Part shown: one piece after another, positions 51,501 to 61,900 of the stretch
Layout: every line of letters begins with the position of its first letter
Numbering within the stretch: the stretch's first letter is position 1
Notes under the pieces: generated by a model
The model's database searches: none
What the model saw: the letters and a program-made list of their open reading frames with translations, nothing else
What the model was told of the DNA's origin: nothing
Assembly: GCA_900315095.1 (NCBI GenBank)
Contig: OMXS01000009.1
Coordinates: forward strand, 45,784-109,783
DNA: 64,000 nucleotides
DNA from: an uncultured Prevotellaceae bacterium
GTDB taxonomy: Bacteria > Bacteroidota > Bacteroidia > Bacteroidales > Bacteroidaceae
Reading direction: 5' to 3'
Position numbers and translations under genes: made by a program

Positions 51501-53303
51501 GCTTTTTTTATTGGATTCATCAATTCTTCCAATGTCGAAAAGCATCTCAAGATTTTTGTTAACAAAACGCCCAATCTCGGCATCATATTTGTTGACATAG
51601 TACGCAGCGAGTTCACCCTTGTTCTCGTAAAAGATGGGATAATAACCTTTTTCCAATCTATACCCATAGTGCTCCTCTTCTGTGTCACATGCGTTGAGCG
51701 ACTGCATCTTGGCTGCGTCGCCTGATATGAGAACATCTGTGGTAAGGCCCTTCACCGACTCTCCCCCTTCCTTACTGCCAGGGATAGCATTGCCATTAAA
51801 CAGACGAGTGTCATAATAGCAGAAGGTCACAGTAGATGACAAATGGCTGCCTGCCTTACCCACTATGGCACTGGGCATAACATCATCGTAAATATAGTCG
51901 TCATTGGTTATCGTACCCAGTAACAGGCAGCGTGTTAAATGCTCCCGATTATCGTCCCATTCCAGATTTCCGCATATACCTCCAATATAATTATTGCGTG
52001 GGTTTGTCGAAAGGGTTGCGTAGGTCTGCCCTTTCTCGTCAATCTGTTTACGACTGCCGTCCAAATGACCGCTGAAAGAACAACACTCCACCTTGCTTTT
52101 CTCAGACAAATCGGGATTCGTGCTTTTTATAATTCCGACGATACCACCGACATTACCAAACGACTTTATGAACATGGTACTGCCGCAGGCAAAGATACCT
52201 GCCCCTGACTGCAGATTTCCGCACACACCACCAACGCTATGGATAGCTCTTGTGTTGTCAGGATACGTACACTTGATGGAGCCCATTGACACACAGGCGT
52301 ATGCATTTTCTCCTTCTTCCATCTTTCCTACGATGCCACCCACCATTACCGAGCGATTCTGGGTGTCATTGCATGTAATAGTGGCATTAGAGACGCAGTC
52401 GTATAGACAGTTACTATTATCGAGGAGTTTATTATACACACCTTTATTGATGCCGCAAATACCACCGACATGCTGACAGTCAGAGGTATTTATAGTAACA
52501 TTGGCTGTAGTATGAATAATGCCTACGTTGTCAAACCTTCCGCAGATGCCACCCACAGCAAAGTAAGCCTGGTCGTTGCCCTTGGCAGAAATGCTACCGC
52601 TGACAGCCACATCGTAGGTGGCATAGGAAACGTACTTTTTAACTAAGTCACCATCTCTTTCAACGAACCCGCCTCGGTACCACAAGCCGCCAGAACCACC
52701 TGAATTATTGTTCTCATCAAAGGTGTTGCCATACAGTCCACCCACGAAATAGTATTCCGCCACATTCAAGGCAGACAAATCTACGTTGATGCTGACATTC
52801 TCCAGTTGCAGGTGTGACACATTACCGCCAAGACAGCCAAATAGTCCGAACCGCTTTACGGTGCTGGCAGATGAAACGTTGATATACACGCCACTTATCT
52901 TGTGCTTCTGCTCTGCCTTGAAACCATTTTCAACATAGTCTTTCAAATCCATACCCAAGAAGAGTCCCTCAAAACAATGACTGATGTCGTAGCCAATGGG
53001 AATCCACTGTACACGTTGCCCATCCTCTGTCTTATTCAGGTCGATGTCTGCGGCAAGTGCCACAACCTTGTCTTTATATGTCATCGCGCCAGTATTCACG
53101 TTGTATGCCAACTGTGCCAACTGTCCAGGTGTACTTATGATGAAAGGGTCGGTCATCGTGCCTGTTGCATCGGGAATATCTTCCCGGTATTCATACCATG
53201 TATGCCCCGTGAAGTCTGCCGGTGCCACATCGTCAGCATAGGTGTTTACTGGGAATAGCATCCCTGCTATACAAAGCAGAAGTGCTGATAAAGTCTTTTT
53301 CAT
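48570..53303 (-). CDS. Giant secreted GLUG/BspA-repeat protein with EF-hand and T9SS-like tail
   Basis: About 1577 residues from the ATG at 53303, chosen because MKKTLSALLLCIAGMLFPVNT is a signal peptide. Residues ~60-560 contain at least seven GLUG-like repeats (VGGICGxx: HVGGICGINKGVY, MVGGIVGKMEEGE, YIGGICGNLEWDD). A second repeat block follows near 850-1000. Near 1180, FDKNGDGRLSLQEIS is an EF-hand/dockerin-type calcium loop. Residues ~1210-1370 are BspA-type leucine-rich repeats (KIKDIIIPGKVTTIEPGAF). The end YTLDGRRINGQPTKRGIYI resembles a type IX secretion sorting domain. A surface adhesin is likely. It follows the 1673-residue gene by 22 bp. Confidence 0.9.
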   Translation of the reverse strand: MKKTLSALLLCIAGMLFPVNTYADDVAPADFTGHTWYEYREDIPDATGTMTDPFIISTPGQLAQLAYNVNTGAMTYKDKVVALAADIDLNKTEDGQRVQWIPIGYDISHCFEGLFLGMDLKDYVENGFKAEQKHKISGVYINVSSASTVKRFGLFGCLGGNVSHLQLENVSINVDLSALNVAEYYFVGGLYGNTFDENNNSGGSGGLWYRGGFVERDGDLVKKYVSYATYDVAVSGSISAKGNDQAYFAVGGICGRFDNVGIIHTTANVTINTSDCQHVGGICGINKGVYNKLLDNSNCLYDCVSNATITCNDTQNRSVMVGGIVGKMEEGENAYACVSMGSIKCTYPDNTRAIHSVGGVCGNLQSGAGIFACGSTMFIKSFGNVGGIVGIIKSTNPDLSEKSKVECCSFSGHLDGSRKQIDEKGQTYATLSTNPRNNYIGGICGNLEWDDNREHLTRCLLLGTITNDDYIYDDVMPSAIVGKAGSHLSSTVTFCYYDTRLFNGNAIPGSKEGGESVKGLTTDVLISGDAAKMQSLNACDTEEEHYGYRLEKGYYPIFYENKGELAAYYVNKYDAEIGRFVNKNLEMLFDIGRIDESNKKSTVYMPGALLCAMPVTFVKGDCAGDFVSTMSAPTKTYNWEEKGTGRNIIMTCESFFPETEVIRVKDKTATAYNNGTCFVTTTASVRKKAVAYNRPAVIGGTKYISLNSTIDEEWFGDEANEFAGGSGTAGDPYLIKNAAQLYHAIKTNGTGQFYKQLCNIIIAKSVILGANTVNNTLITEGCFSPNIPTRHYENYWKTHQCTWNANYNGDGHTVSGLYLFDYVDPAPTSEETFFSLFGNVGTYGSINNLAVVDTWIGIEQSVVMHGKNNADLTTHYGIIAGKVYGAITNCIAQGINAVGRPCGGICAYVKNNGTLEDCISAVVPQTTTLDLFTPFIAYNPGAGSQGSVKNCLFVTPTMFSSADKSSGDIAAVQDCYWLKGYEPGNTGYTLEEIGEALGSRDRWTWTKDYFPTLKTFANTDIAKLMMVPVRTDKNYIFDETTQTANNYLLGFKKMLEFEPGASEWDNVHGTNYIEADDELGIIAPSNPMNPVPSGISVYLTSPMEAIYTTLGKSFYYIPMRTNSSDVERGISFVDPHAEAACVAAFDKNGDGRLSLQEISSVTTEQTLNAFHTTEGQLIKKFPEFRFFKSVTTLTTQLSGLNNLEEVRLPYNLQAISGDPEFTGNGIRPFSMNKIKDIIIPGKVTTIEPGAFTGSEIENIYVDPFNAKFVSREGILFDNNNALVAFPNGRLGEEITIPGVIEEIKPGAVYDITNRLQKIFFDTTDYSTVADLDDNGIFTGDGSLVDVYISDATYGSVLFNEYLDDESWEDYADANKLHCYYPLKVGSAKAATMYIGFDTELPSGLKAYIVTSDSKEEKLAYLKRMSNQIPNRSPIVIFADEPGTYRLLPLEESLEDWKMYNNQLNGVGRDGMEVYQSDADRGSILTLGRNSDGELGFFYYKGTVPIPPYRAYLTYEWVANANQYLLFSIVDDDPTGITQHITPDTQQQDWYTLDGRRINGQPTKRGIYIRGGKKYAVK

Positions 53304-53325
53304 ATACATTATATATATTATAAAT

Positions 53326-56300
53326 TTAGAATCTAAACTTAAATATCTCCTCACCTGTGCTCAGCAGGTAAACGTCATGTCGGCTCAACGGCACGAACAT
53401 GGTGGTTCCAGTTGCCTCTTTCTTAAAGGCTGTCATACCATCGGCAGTGAACACACGCACCATGTTGTCTGCTGTGAGACCATCGAGACGCACGCCATTA
53501 TCAAGAATGGTGACAGTCACCTTATGGCCTGTCGGGTCCTCACTGATAACAGGACGCACGAAGGAAGTTGGGTCTTCGGCCGGGAAGAGGTTGATGAGCG
53601 TCGGGTTCTCCTGTGCTCTGATATTCTTGACTGCCGCCATCATCGTCTCTAAACCCTCCTCTGCATAATTCCAGTCAACCAAGTGACAGTTGACGTAAGC
53701 CTGTATCGGTTCGGTAATTCCGTTAACCTCAATGGGGACGTATGCCTTGCGTTTGCCGCCAATTGTATGGAATTTGTAGTAGCCGTTTTCCTCTGGAATG
53801 CCATACTCTTCATTTTCAGCAAAGACAACATATTTAGCATTATCCAAGGCTTCGAAACTGTCTGGATGGGGGTACACACCGACAAAGGCAGTCATATCCT
53901 TCTTTAGATTTGCATGGTCAGTGAGTTCCACGAGTATGATATTCTTTCCATTCTCGATGCTATGGCTCACCACGTTGCACTCCACGTCTTCCATCGTGAC
54001 TCTGGTGTTCTTGACTGTACTTGCCTGACGGCGGAAACTCTTCGCCTTGTTGCGTGGATGTGCTTGGGCTTGGAAGGTGTTGAGATAATCTACTATCACC
54101 TGACTGCTAATGTGTCCGTCGAAATCGTCGTTGATAGGATACAGTACCACAAACTCCTTGGTATCGTACGGTTTCACATAGGCACCCTCTATTACATGGC
54201 TCTCACCGTTGATAATGGCTGTCACACCATTGATGGCAGAAGTGCCGGTGTTCTTAATCTTTACAGCGACGGGCAGGGTACTGCTTCCAAGCAACGAGGC
54301 ACTGCCGTATGACACATCCCACTCGTAACTGTTGCGGAAGTATTTGTCGTTGCGCATTATCACGGCACCATTCTCCTTGACATCAGCAAGAGTATAAACG
54401 GCACTTATCTTGGCATCGTCAAGGAAACCATCGAAACTGGTGATAATGAGGTTGCGCTCCTCGTCACCTACTTTGTCCACCATCTCTGCACCTAGGGTTA
54501 TCGGGTCGGTAATCTGCAGTGCATTGGATACAAAGATACGCGAGGCTTGAAGCATCATCGTGGAGTTTTTAGAGAATTTCTTTTCACCCTCGTCGCCATG
54601 ATATACGCTGCTCATTTGTGTCCACATAACGACAAAGTTGTTCAGGTCCTCGGCATTGCTGTCGGTGACTATCTTGACCTTGCTCGGCAAATTGTAGCCT
54701 ACACCGAGATCGTTGCCCTGACGTCCATCACCCCTACCTGTCATGTCGATGGTCTTGACATATATGTCTGAGATGGAGTCGGATGCAGCATAAATCATCG
54801 CTACCACTGCATTCTTTCCCACACGCTTCATGTGGAAAGAAAGGGCTTTGAGCGACTCGTCATAATAGTTTACGGTGTTGTTGCTGATATATTTCGAGGC
54901 ATAGCGCATCACGCTCTTCTTTCCCGTTTCAAGCAATGTGGCTGCCACAAGTGTTGTGTCGCCGCGCATCAGCAGGTCGTAATTCTGGATTACGTGGTCT
55001 TTGTCAAGGTCGAAGTCGTAGAGCGCTGTCGGATCGCTCCAAGAAGTTCCGTCGAAGGTGCGGAGCATCAAGTTGCCCTTGAACTGTATGTTGCTGAGGG
55101 AGTCTGCCGACTCATTGGGATCGATGACATCAAACTTTCCATGCTGATAGATTAAAGCGGCATGCCCGTTCTCCTGCATGGTCACTATCGGCTTCAGGTC
55201 TGCCCATCCGTCATCTGGTGTTACATCGGTGACAGTCCAGTTGCCTGTTCCCTTGCGCATTGCCGTACGTATGCGTGTGGTCTGCTGCACTTCGCTGTTT
55301 TGACTTACCACGTGTTCCTCGTCAACATCTCCGATGGGTTGTGACAGTTGCTCAAAGACGATTATCTCATATTCGCCACGCTTCGAGTGCATGTGGTTAC
55401 CAGCAAAAAGACCATCGGCGGAAATGACCTCTTTGGTCATCTCGTCGTTGGCGAAGTTGGCTACGATAACCTTGTCGTCGTTGTAGTTGCCTGCTGCTCC
55501 CAGATCATTATACACTATTTGGTCGCTATCGAAGAAGTGTGGATTTGCATCAGGTGCCACGTCGTTTATAATGGCTTTACCGCTAATCTCTGTTGTCTCA
55601 GGTGCTGGAATCCTGTGATATGCCAGTGCCACAGGCTTGGCCTCGGCATCATTGAGCCAGTAGGGGAAGTCGTTGTGGAACGGATTATGGTTGTTGTCTG
55701 GTACAAGAAGTCTGCCACCTAGTTGGAAGCCAGCGCTGCCACTCCAATAGAAGATAGGAGTTTTGACGTTGAGATAAGCCTGACCGACTATTACGCCAAT
55801 AAATGCGGCACCGACACCTGGAACGTAACGGTCGAACGGACCTTCCACTCCGAAGCGGAAGCCCGCTTTTGCTCCTAAGCGGAGGCCCGCCTGGATATTT
55901 GCAATAGCAGAGAGTTTGAATCCCCACAGCTCCTCTGGAGTGAACAAGTCCAGTGAGGCTCCTGCCGATAGTTTACCACTGAAATCGAAGAAATAGCCCA
56001 TGTTGGTGCTCGACATGCTCTCAGAAACGCCATCTTGGAAGGATTTTATTCCGAAATCAGCCTGCATGGATAACTCGAAGCAAGCAGACAGGGATATGTA
56101 GTCGCTCACCTTATCCAAAACGGCCGCCAGTTTTTTGAAACGTTTGTTCTCTGCGGCATTCCATCGCATACCGACGCCATAGCCTAACTGACCAGCTGCC
56201 TCGGTCACCTGGAAACGCTTAAAGTCGAAAGGTGGCATATTGAAACTGAGTTTGGCTCCGCCAAACCATCCCCGACCGATGCGTCTGCTTGAGATGTCGA

Positions 56301-58347
56301 AGATGTCATCAATCTCATCATATATCCAGTCATCGAAACTTACTTCATCACCGAGACCGCTTGCTTCCGTTTTGTCATTAATATTAAAGTTCTCATACTT
56401 CTCTAATTCTATCAGTTCCTTGCGTGCTTTACTATATTTCTCATCTTCTTCAGGAACTTCGCCATTCTCGTCACCACGATTCAAAGCCACGTTGATTTTA
56501 AGAGAGTAAAGGTTCTTGCGGATGTCATAAACGAAGGCTGTGTTCAGCGATACAGGTTTGAACGAAAATTTAAACTGGAAAGGCAGTTTCAGGTCGTAGC
56601 CGGCATCAGCAAAGCCACGTGCTGCACCCTCACTGTCATTGTCTCCTACATAATTTTCGTTGATTTCTTCTGCTGCATCTTTCTCCACTTCTTCACGATT
56701 GAAATCCAAGTTTCTAAGGTAAGGGAAACCGGCATACTGTTTAGCACCAACCTTCAAGGCCACCTTTGCTGTGGTTCCCTTGTCAATGACATCGAGGAGA
56801 TTGAATCGAACGAAATAATAGTCGTATTGGAACGACGTGAACTCCGAAGCTCTGACAACCGTGGTGTTCTTCTCAGTTGCTTCCTTACTGATGTTTGTCT
56901 CTATGTCGGTGGCAATGAGTTCGCAGTCGGGTGCGCTGCCACCCTTGGCTATCGAGAAAGAAGTCTCAAACTGCGCATAATGCTCCACCACCTTATTGTT
57001 GAGCAGTTTCGGGAAATTATTGCCAAGGTCGTCCATATAGGAAATCGTGTCAGCCTCAACCCTTCCACTCAGGTCCACGGCATCTATGGAGCACAAGCGG
57101 TGGTCTGTGCCGTTACGCACTATGATGGCTCTATTATCGTGGAGGTTCAAGAAGTGCTGGTCGCTAATATTGAATCCACTGCTAACGGTGCCTTTTTGCG
57201 GTGTGAGCGCCACTTGGCATAGTTCAGGATTCACGATTCCCTCTTCATCAAAGGCTCCTGGATATTTATAGAGCATCGGCAGATAGTCATCGACGAGAAT
57301 CTCGATGTATGCAGGGTTACTCATGGTGACAACTCTATGCTGCTTGGTCTTGTTGTCATAGCCGGCGTATCTTACCGACGCATCATTAATGCGGTTACCC
57401 TCATGGTCAACGCGCTCAGGATGTATTGTGGCATTCTTTATATACTTGCCCTTGTCGTTGAACAGAGAAATGTAAAGTGTATCGTACTTCTCGTATAGTC
57501 CCGTTCCGAGCCAGTTGAAATTCATCATCTCCCTACCCTCATGCTTGTCCAAATTGAACGTGGAGGATATTTCCATGAAACTCATCCGGTCGTTGAGGTC
57601 AATGCCCGTGTGTAGTTTGCTCTTATTCAGTCGTAGTTTCTTGTCGTCCCCGCTGAGCAGGAACACGTCCAGCAGGTCACTGCCCTGGGGCACGTAGAAA
57701 CTCTGAAACTTGTCGCTCTGCAATTCCAGGGTGTTTGATGTCTTATACAAGTCACCGTCCTCGTCCATATAACCAGTTACATACTCTAGTTTGTATGTCT
57801 CACCTGTCACCTGACGCTTCTGGTCAAGCATGAACATGTAGAGATTTTCGTTTCCCCATTCATAGACGTAGTATTTGAACCTTACAGTCTCGTCATTGTC
57901 CACCCTCCTGACAGAGATATCGTATGCTACTGTATCTTGTGGTACAGGTGCATTCACGAAGAAAAAGTCATCTACTGTCTGTGATATGGTGTCGGAACCG
58001 TTGCTGACAAAGACCTCGTAGGTGTGGTTTACATTGTCGAGGTCTTCTATCTTGAAACACAGCAAACCGTGGTCTCGCATACGCCAGAACTGCCGTTTGT
58101 CTTCGAGACCTTTCATCCTTGTCGAGGATAGCATCTGTTTCAATTTGCTCACTTCCACCAGATTGCCGGCAACAGTCTGGGTGTTACTATCCACCTCTCG
58201 CCAGTTGAGTCCGGAACCTTCACTCTCGATGTCGTCAAGATTGGCGACATCGGTAACGTTATTAGCATACCAGAGTTTGAAACTCTGTGCTTCAGCCACG
58301 ATAACTATCGTGAATATTAGCGTTATAAGTAGCGATAATCGTTTCAT
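53326..58347 (-). CDS. Giant secreted protein of unknown function with T9SS-like tail
   Basis: 1673 residues, signal peptide MKRLSLLITLIFTIVIVAEA. I recognise no catalytic family. Visible parts: an N-terminal beta-rich region; Gly-rich beta-strand stretches near 760-900 (SAGASLDLFTPEELWGFKLS, LGAKAGFRFGVEGPF), which look like a beta-barrel or beta-helix section; a region near 950-1330 with repeating VVMWTQ/IRTAMRK-like strands resembling beta-propeller blades; a CARDB-like Ig domain near 1385 (KIKNTGTSAINGVTAIING); and a C-terminus (VYLLSTGEEIFKFRF) of the type IX sorting-domain style. It is the middle gene of a three-gene operon, so it probably acts on the surface with the GLUG/BspA protein. 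Confidence 0.85.
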   Translation of the reverse strand: MKRLSLLITLIFTIVIVAEAQSFKLWYANNVTDVANLDDIESEGSGLNWREVDSNTQTVAGNLVEVSKLKQMLSSTRMKGLEDKRQFWRMRDHGLLCFKIEDLDNVNHTYEVFVSNGSDTISQTVDDFFFVNAPVPQDTVAYDISVRRVDNDETVRFKYYVYEWGNENLYMFMLDQKRQVTGETYKLEYVTGYMDEDGDLYKTSNTLELQSDKFQSFYVPQGSDLLDVFLLSGDDKKLRLNKSKLHTGIDLNDRMSFMEISSTFNLDKHEGREMMNFNWLGTGLYEKYDTLYISLFNDKGKYIKNATIHPERVDHEGNRINDASVRYAGYDNKTKQHRVVTMSNPAYIEILVDDYLPMLYKYPGAFDEEGIVNPELCQVALTPQKGTVSSGFNISDQHFLNLHDNRAIIVRNGTDHRLCSIDAVDLSGRVEADTISYMDDLGNNFPKLLNNKVVEHYAQFETSFSIAKGGSAPDCELIATDIETNISKEATEKNTTVVRASEFTSFQYDYYFVRFNLLDVIDKGTTAKVALKVGAKQYAGFPYLRNLDFNREEVEKDAAEEINENYVGDNDSEGAARGFADAGYDLKLPFQFKFSFKPVSLNTAFVYDIRKNLYSLKINVALNRGDENGEVPEEDEKYSKARKELIELEKYENFNINDKTEASGLGDEVSFDDWIYDEIDDIFDISSRRIGRGWFGGAKLSFNMPPFDFKRFQVTEAAGQLGYGVGMRWNAAENKRFKKLAAVLDKVSDYISLSACFELSMQADFGIKSFQDGVSESMSSTNMGYFFDFSGKLSAGASLDLFTPEELWGFKLSAIANIQAGLRLGAKAGFRFGVEGPFDRYVPGVGAAFIGVIVGQAYLNVKTPIFYWSGSAGFQLGGRLLVPDNNHNPFHNDFPYWLNDAEAKPVALAYHRIPAPETTEISGKAIINDVAPDANPHFFDSDQIVYNDLGAAGNYNDDKVIVANFANDEMTKEVISADGLFAGNHMHSKRGEYEIIVFEQLSQPIGDVDEEHVVSQNSEVQQTTRIRTAMRKGTGNWTVTDVTPDDGWADLKPIVTMQENGHAALIYQHGKFDVIDPNESADSLSNIQFKGNLMLRTFDGTSWSDPTALYDFDLDKDHVIQNYDLLMRGDTTLVAATLLETGKKSVMRYASKYISNNTVNYYDESLKALSFHMKRVGKNAVVAMIYAASDSISDIYVKTIDMTGRGDGRQGNDLGVGYNLPSKVKIVTDSNAEDLNNFVVMWTQMSSVYHGDEGEKKFSKNSTMMLQASRIFVSNALQITDPITLGAEMVDKVGDEERNLIITSFDGFLDDAKISAVYTLADVKENGAVIMRNDKYFRNSYEWDVSYGSASLLGSSTLPVAVKIKNTGTSAINGVTAIINGESHVIEGAYVKPYDTKEFVVLYPINDDFDGHISSQVIVDYLNTFQAQAHPRNKAKSFRRQASTVKNTRVTMEDVECNVVSHSIENGKNIILVELTDHANLKKDMTAFVGVYPHPDSFEALDNAKYVVFAENEEYGIPEENGYYKFHTIGGKRKAYVPIEVNGITEPIQAYVNCHLVDWNYAEEGLETMMAAVKNIRAQENPTLINLFPAEDPTSFVRPVISEDPTGHKVTVTILDNGVRLDGLTADNMVRVFTADGMTAFKKEATGTTMFVPLSRHDVYLLSTGEEIFKFRF

Positions 58348-58390
58348 ATCTTATGGTCGTTTGGGGGATTTGTTGTTTGGTCGTTTGGGG

Positions 58391-58642
58391 CTATTCCCTC
58401 CCCATTATATTGTCAATGGCGTCATACCAGTTGCCGTCTTTTTGTCCCAACTTATAATGCATTTTTGTATCCATGACCTTTTCACATTCTGTGTCTTCGT
58501 CAACGAGGTCAGTTTCCTTGCTCAGCGCTTCTGTAGTGCCGGTTTCCGGGTCGAAAATCGTGGTTTTCACACTTTCTTCGAGCAAACCTGCCACCATACA
58601 TGGAAGGCATTCTGCGGATGGTTTGATGTATTTCGATTTCAT
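58391..58642 (-). CDS. Small 'YIKPS' protein of unknown function
   Basis: 83 residues, acidic, no signal peptide. The start MKSKYIKPSAECLPCMVAG fits a loose pattern (M-K-x-x-Y-x-K-P, then a short hydrophobic stretch with one or two Cys) that I have seen in many small Bacteroidales proteins lying before large surface-protein genes. The remainder is rich in Glu/Asp/Thr. It is the first gene of the operon with the two giant secreted proteins (43 bp gap) and is preceded by a good promoter. It could be a leader/regulator peptide, a short surface structure or a RiPP-like precursor; none is proven. Confidence 0.75.
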   Translation of the reverse strand: MKSKYIKPSAECLPCMVAGLLEESVKTTIFDPETGTTEALSKETDLVDEDTECEKVMDTKMHYKLGQKDGNWYDAIDNIMGRE

Positions 58643-58694
58643 TGAGAAAAATATTAATCACCCAAGGGTACTTGTTTAGTGCTATATAATCGTG

Positions 58695-58727
58695 CAAAGT
58701 TAAATAAAAAAAAGCATATACAACAAG
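58695..58727 (-). promoter_or_regulatory. Promoter of the large secreted operon
   Basis: On the minus strand: CTTG (58727-58724), 21-nt spacer, TAACTTTG (58702-58695), about 55 nt upstream of the small gene. The 330-bp gap 58643-58973 contains this and the divergent dehydrogenase promoter only. Confidence 0.6.
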
Positions 58728-58872
58728 TTTCTTTGACATTTAACACTTTTGGGGCGCATTTTATGTCAAATAAGTGATTATAAGGTTTTGAAAATGGCAA
58801 AAATATAAGTGTACGACTAGTGCTTACCGTATTTGTTATTAAAGAAAAAAATGTTAAAAACTCTATGCAGGT

Positions 58873-58904
58873 GTTGCTTATTATAATAAAAAAGACTATT
58901 TTTG
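58873..58904 (+). promoter_or_regulatory. Promoter of the FAD/Fe-S oxidoreductase gene
   Basis: GTTG (58873-58876), 20-nt spacer, TATTTTTG (58897-58904), 70 nt before the start. Confidence 0.75.
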
Positions 58905-58973
58905 TAAACAATATACGATTTCGTACCTAACTATCCTTTCTATTAACCGATAATACACGTAACTTATATAACT

Positions 58974-61900
58974 ATGGGAACAAACAATTTTGCTGGATTC
59001 ATGTCCGAATTGGGCAACATCCTTCCTAAAGAACGCATTTATACAGACGAACTACGCACTCTGGGATGGGGCACCGACGCCAGTTTCTACAGGCTTACGC
59101 CTAAGGTTGTGGTGCGCTCCGACGGCGAGCAAGAACTCTCTAAGATAGTCAAGCTGGCATCGAAATACAAGATGCCCTACACTTTCCGCGCCGCAGGCAC
59201 ATCGCTCTCAGGACAAAGCGTGAGCGATTCCGTGCTCATAGTGGCAGGAAAGAACTGGGAGAAATACGAAATAGAAGAAGGCCAAAACAGCATTCGACTC
59301 CAGCCAGGAATAGTAGGTTCGAGGGTAAATGAAATCCTTAAACCCTACGGCAGAGTGTTCCCACCCGACCCAGCGTCCATCGGCTCGGCAATGGTGGGCG
59401 GCATCGTATGTAACAATGCGTCGGGAATGAACTGTGGCGTTCATGCCAACAGCGACCGCATGCTTATCTCGGCACGCATCATTCTGGCCGACGGCACGGT
59501 GCTGGACACGGGCGACGAAAAGAGCAAGGAGGAGTTCCGCAAGTCACATCCGGAGTTTATTAAGAAGATTGAAGACCTGCGCGACCGCGTGAGAGCCAAC
59601 GAAAAACTCGCCGAGCGCATACGTTATAAATACTCCATCAAGAATGTCACAGGTCTTAACCTGCGCCCGTTGGTGGCTTACGACGACCCGTTTGACATCA
59701 TCGCTCACTCGATGGTGGGCTCTGAGGGCACGTTGGCATTCCTCGCCGAGGTGACGATGAAGACTCTCTTCGATTATAAGTACAAGGCATCTGCTATGGT
59801 TTACTTCCACACGATGAAGGAAAGTTGTGAGGCTGTGGTGGCGATGAAGAAACTGAAAGCAACGGAAGAGGACATCCGCATGAGCGAGGAAGACCTGATG
59901 GTGAAGTCGGCAGAGATGCTCGACTACCTCTCGCTGGCATCTGTTGACGACCCCGTTTATCTGCAATACAAGAAAGACGTTGACGCAGGAAAGGTGCCTG
60001 GAGTGGAGCCTGGCGACTACCATAACCTGACGGCGGTGCTCACAGAGACAAAGGCAATCACTCACGAGGAACTGCTGAGCAAGATTGACAGCATTACAAA
60101 GTGCCTTAGCAACTTCAACCTCTATGTCCCTGCCGAGTTCACCGAAGACCCTGCTGTTTACGGGAAATACTGGGCTATCCGCTCAGGAATATTCCCCAGC
60201 GTGGGAGGTATGCGTCCGATAGGCACCAGTTGCTTGATTGAGGACGTTGCATTCCACATCGAGGACCTGCCCGAGGCAACGGTGAAACTGCAGAAACTCA
60301 TTGCAGACCACGGATATAGCGACGCATGTATCTACGGCCATGCCTTCGAGGGCAACTACCACTTCATCCTTAATCAGAGTTTCAAGAGCGATGCCGACGT
60401 TAAGCAATACGAAGACATGATGCGCGATGTGGCCCGACTCGTAGTGGAGGAGTACGACGGCTCACTGAAGGCAGAGCACGGCACAGGCCGCAACATGGCT
60501 CCGTTTGTTAAGTATGAATGGGGCGATGAGGCTTTCGAGGTGATGAAGGAGTTGAAGGCAATCTTCGACCCTGAGAACCTGCTGAACCAGGGATGTATCT
60601 TCAACGACGACCCCAACTGCTTCATCAAGAACTTCAAGCCGCTGCCAGAACTTAACTATAACTTCGACGGAATACCCGACGGAGGGCATTACTACAAACT
60701 GGAGGACGACAAAAAGTCATCGACACAGGAGACCATCGAGGGTGCGAAGAAGGCAAATAAGTGTATCGAGTGCGGATTCTGTGAGGTGAACTGCATGTCT
60801 TGCGGATTCACGATATCGTCGCGTATGCGTATCGCCATCCAGCGCGAGATTCTGCACTTGCAGGCAACAGGCGAGAATCCAGCACGCGTGGAACGGCTGA
60901 AGAAACTCTATAAGTACTACGGCGACGAGACATGTGCTGCCGACGGACTCTGCGCTACATCATGCCCGATGAAGATTAATACCGGCGACCTCACTCACCT
61001 CATCCGCCAACTGAACATGCAAGAGAGCAACATGGGCTACAAGATTGGCGACTTTGCTGCTCACCACATGAAAGGAATAAAGAAGGGATTAAGAGTGGTG
61101 CTCGACGTGGCTAACCTCGGTCACTCGGTAATTGGTTCTTCCGCGATGCAAGGTATTTGCAACGGATTCCACAAGATGGGTGTTCCGCTGTGGACTCCTT
61201 CAATGCCACGCAAGTTCAGTCAGCCACAACCGGGAAGCGTGCGCGCACCAAAGAATGCCAAGATGGACCTGAAGGTGGTTTACTTCCCCAGCTGTATCAA
61301 CCAGACAATGGGACTTGCAAAGGGTGCGCCTGTTAGCAAATCGGTGGTCGATGAGATGTGCAACCTGCTCAACAAGGCTGGCTATCGTGTGATATTCCCC
61401 AAGCACATGGACAAGATGTGCTGCGGACAGATATGGGAGTCGAAAGGTATGCTCGACATCGCAGACATGAAGACTGCCGAACTGGAGGAGGCTCTTTGGG
61501 AGGCAAGCGACCACGGAAAGTATCCTGTTCTGTGCGACCAAAGCCCTTGCTTGCACCGCATGCGCAAGATGATAACCAAAATGAAACTTTACGAGCCTGT
61601 GGAGTTCATCATGACATTCCTGCGTGACAGGCTAGACTTCCACCCCACCGACCGCAGTATCTCGGTACATGTGACATGCTCTACACGCGAGATGGGACTT
61701 GGCGACAAACTTATCGAGTTGGCACGCCTATGCTCTAACAACGTGCTCGTACCTGTAGGAGTTGGCTGTTGCGGCTTCGCTGGCTACAAGGGATTCAGCA
61801 ATCCAGAGGTCAACAGATATGCCCTGCGCAAACTACGCAAGCAAATAGAAGAGCACAAGGTGGTCTATGGCTATTCTAACAGCCGCACCTGCGAGATAGG

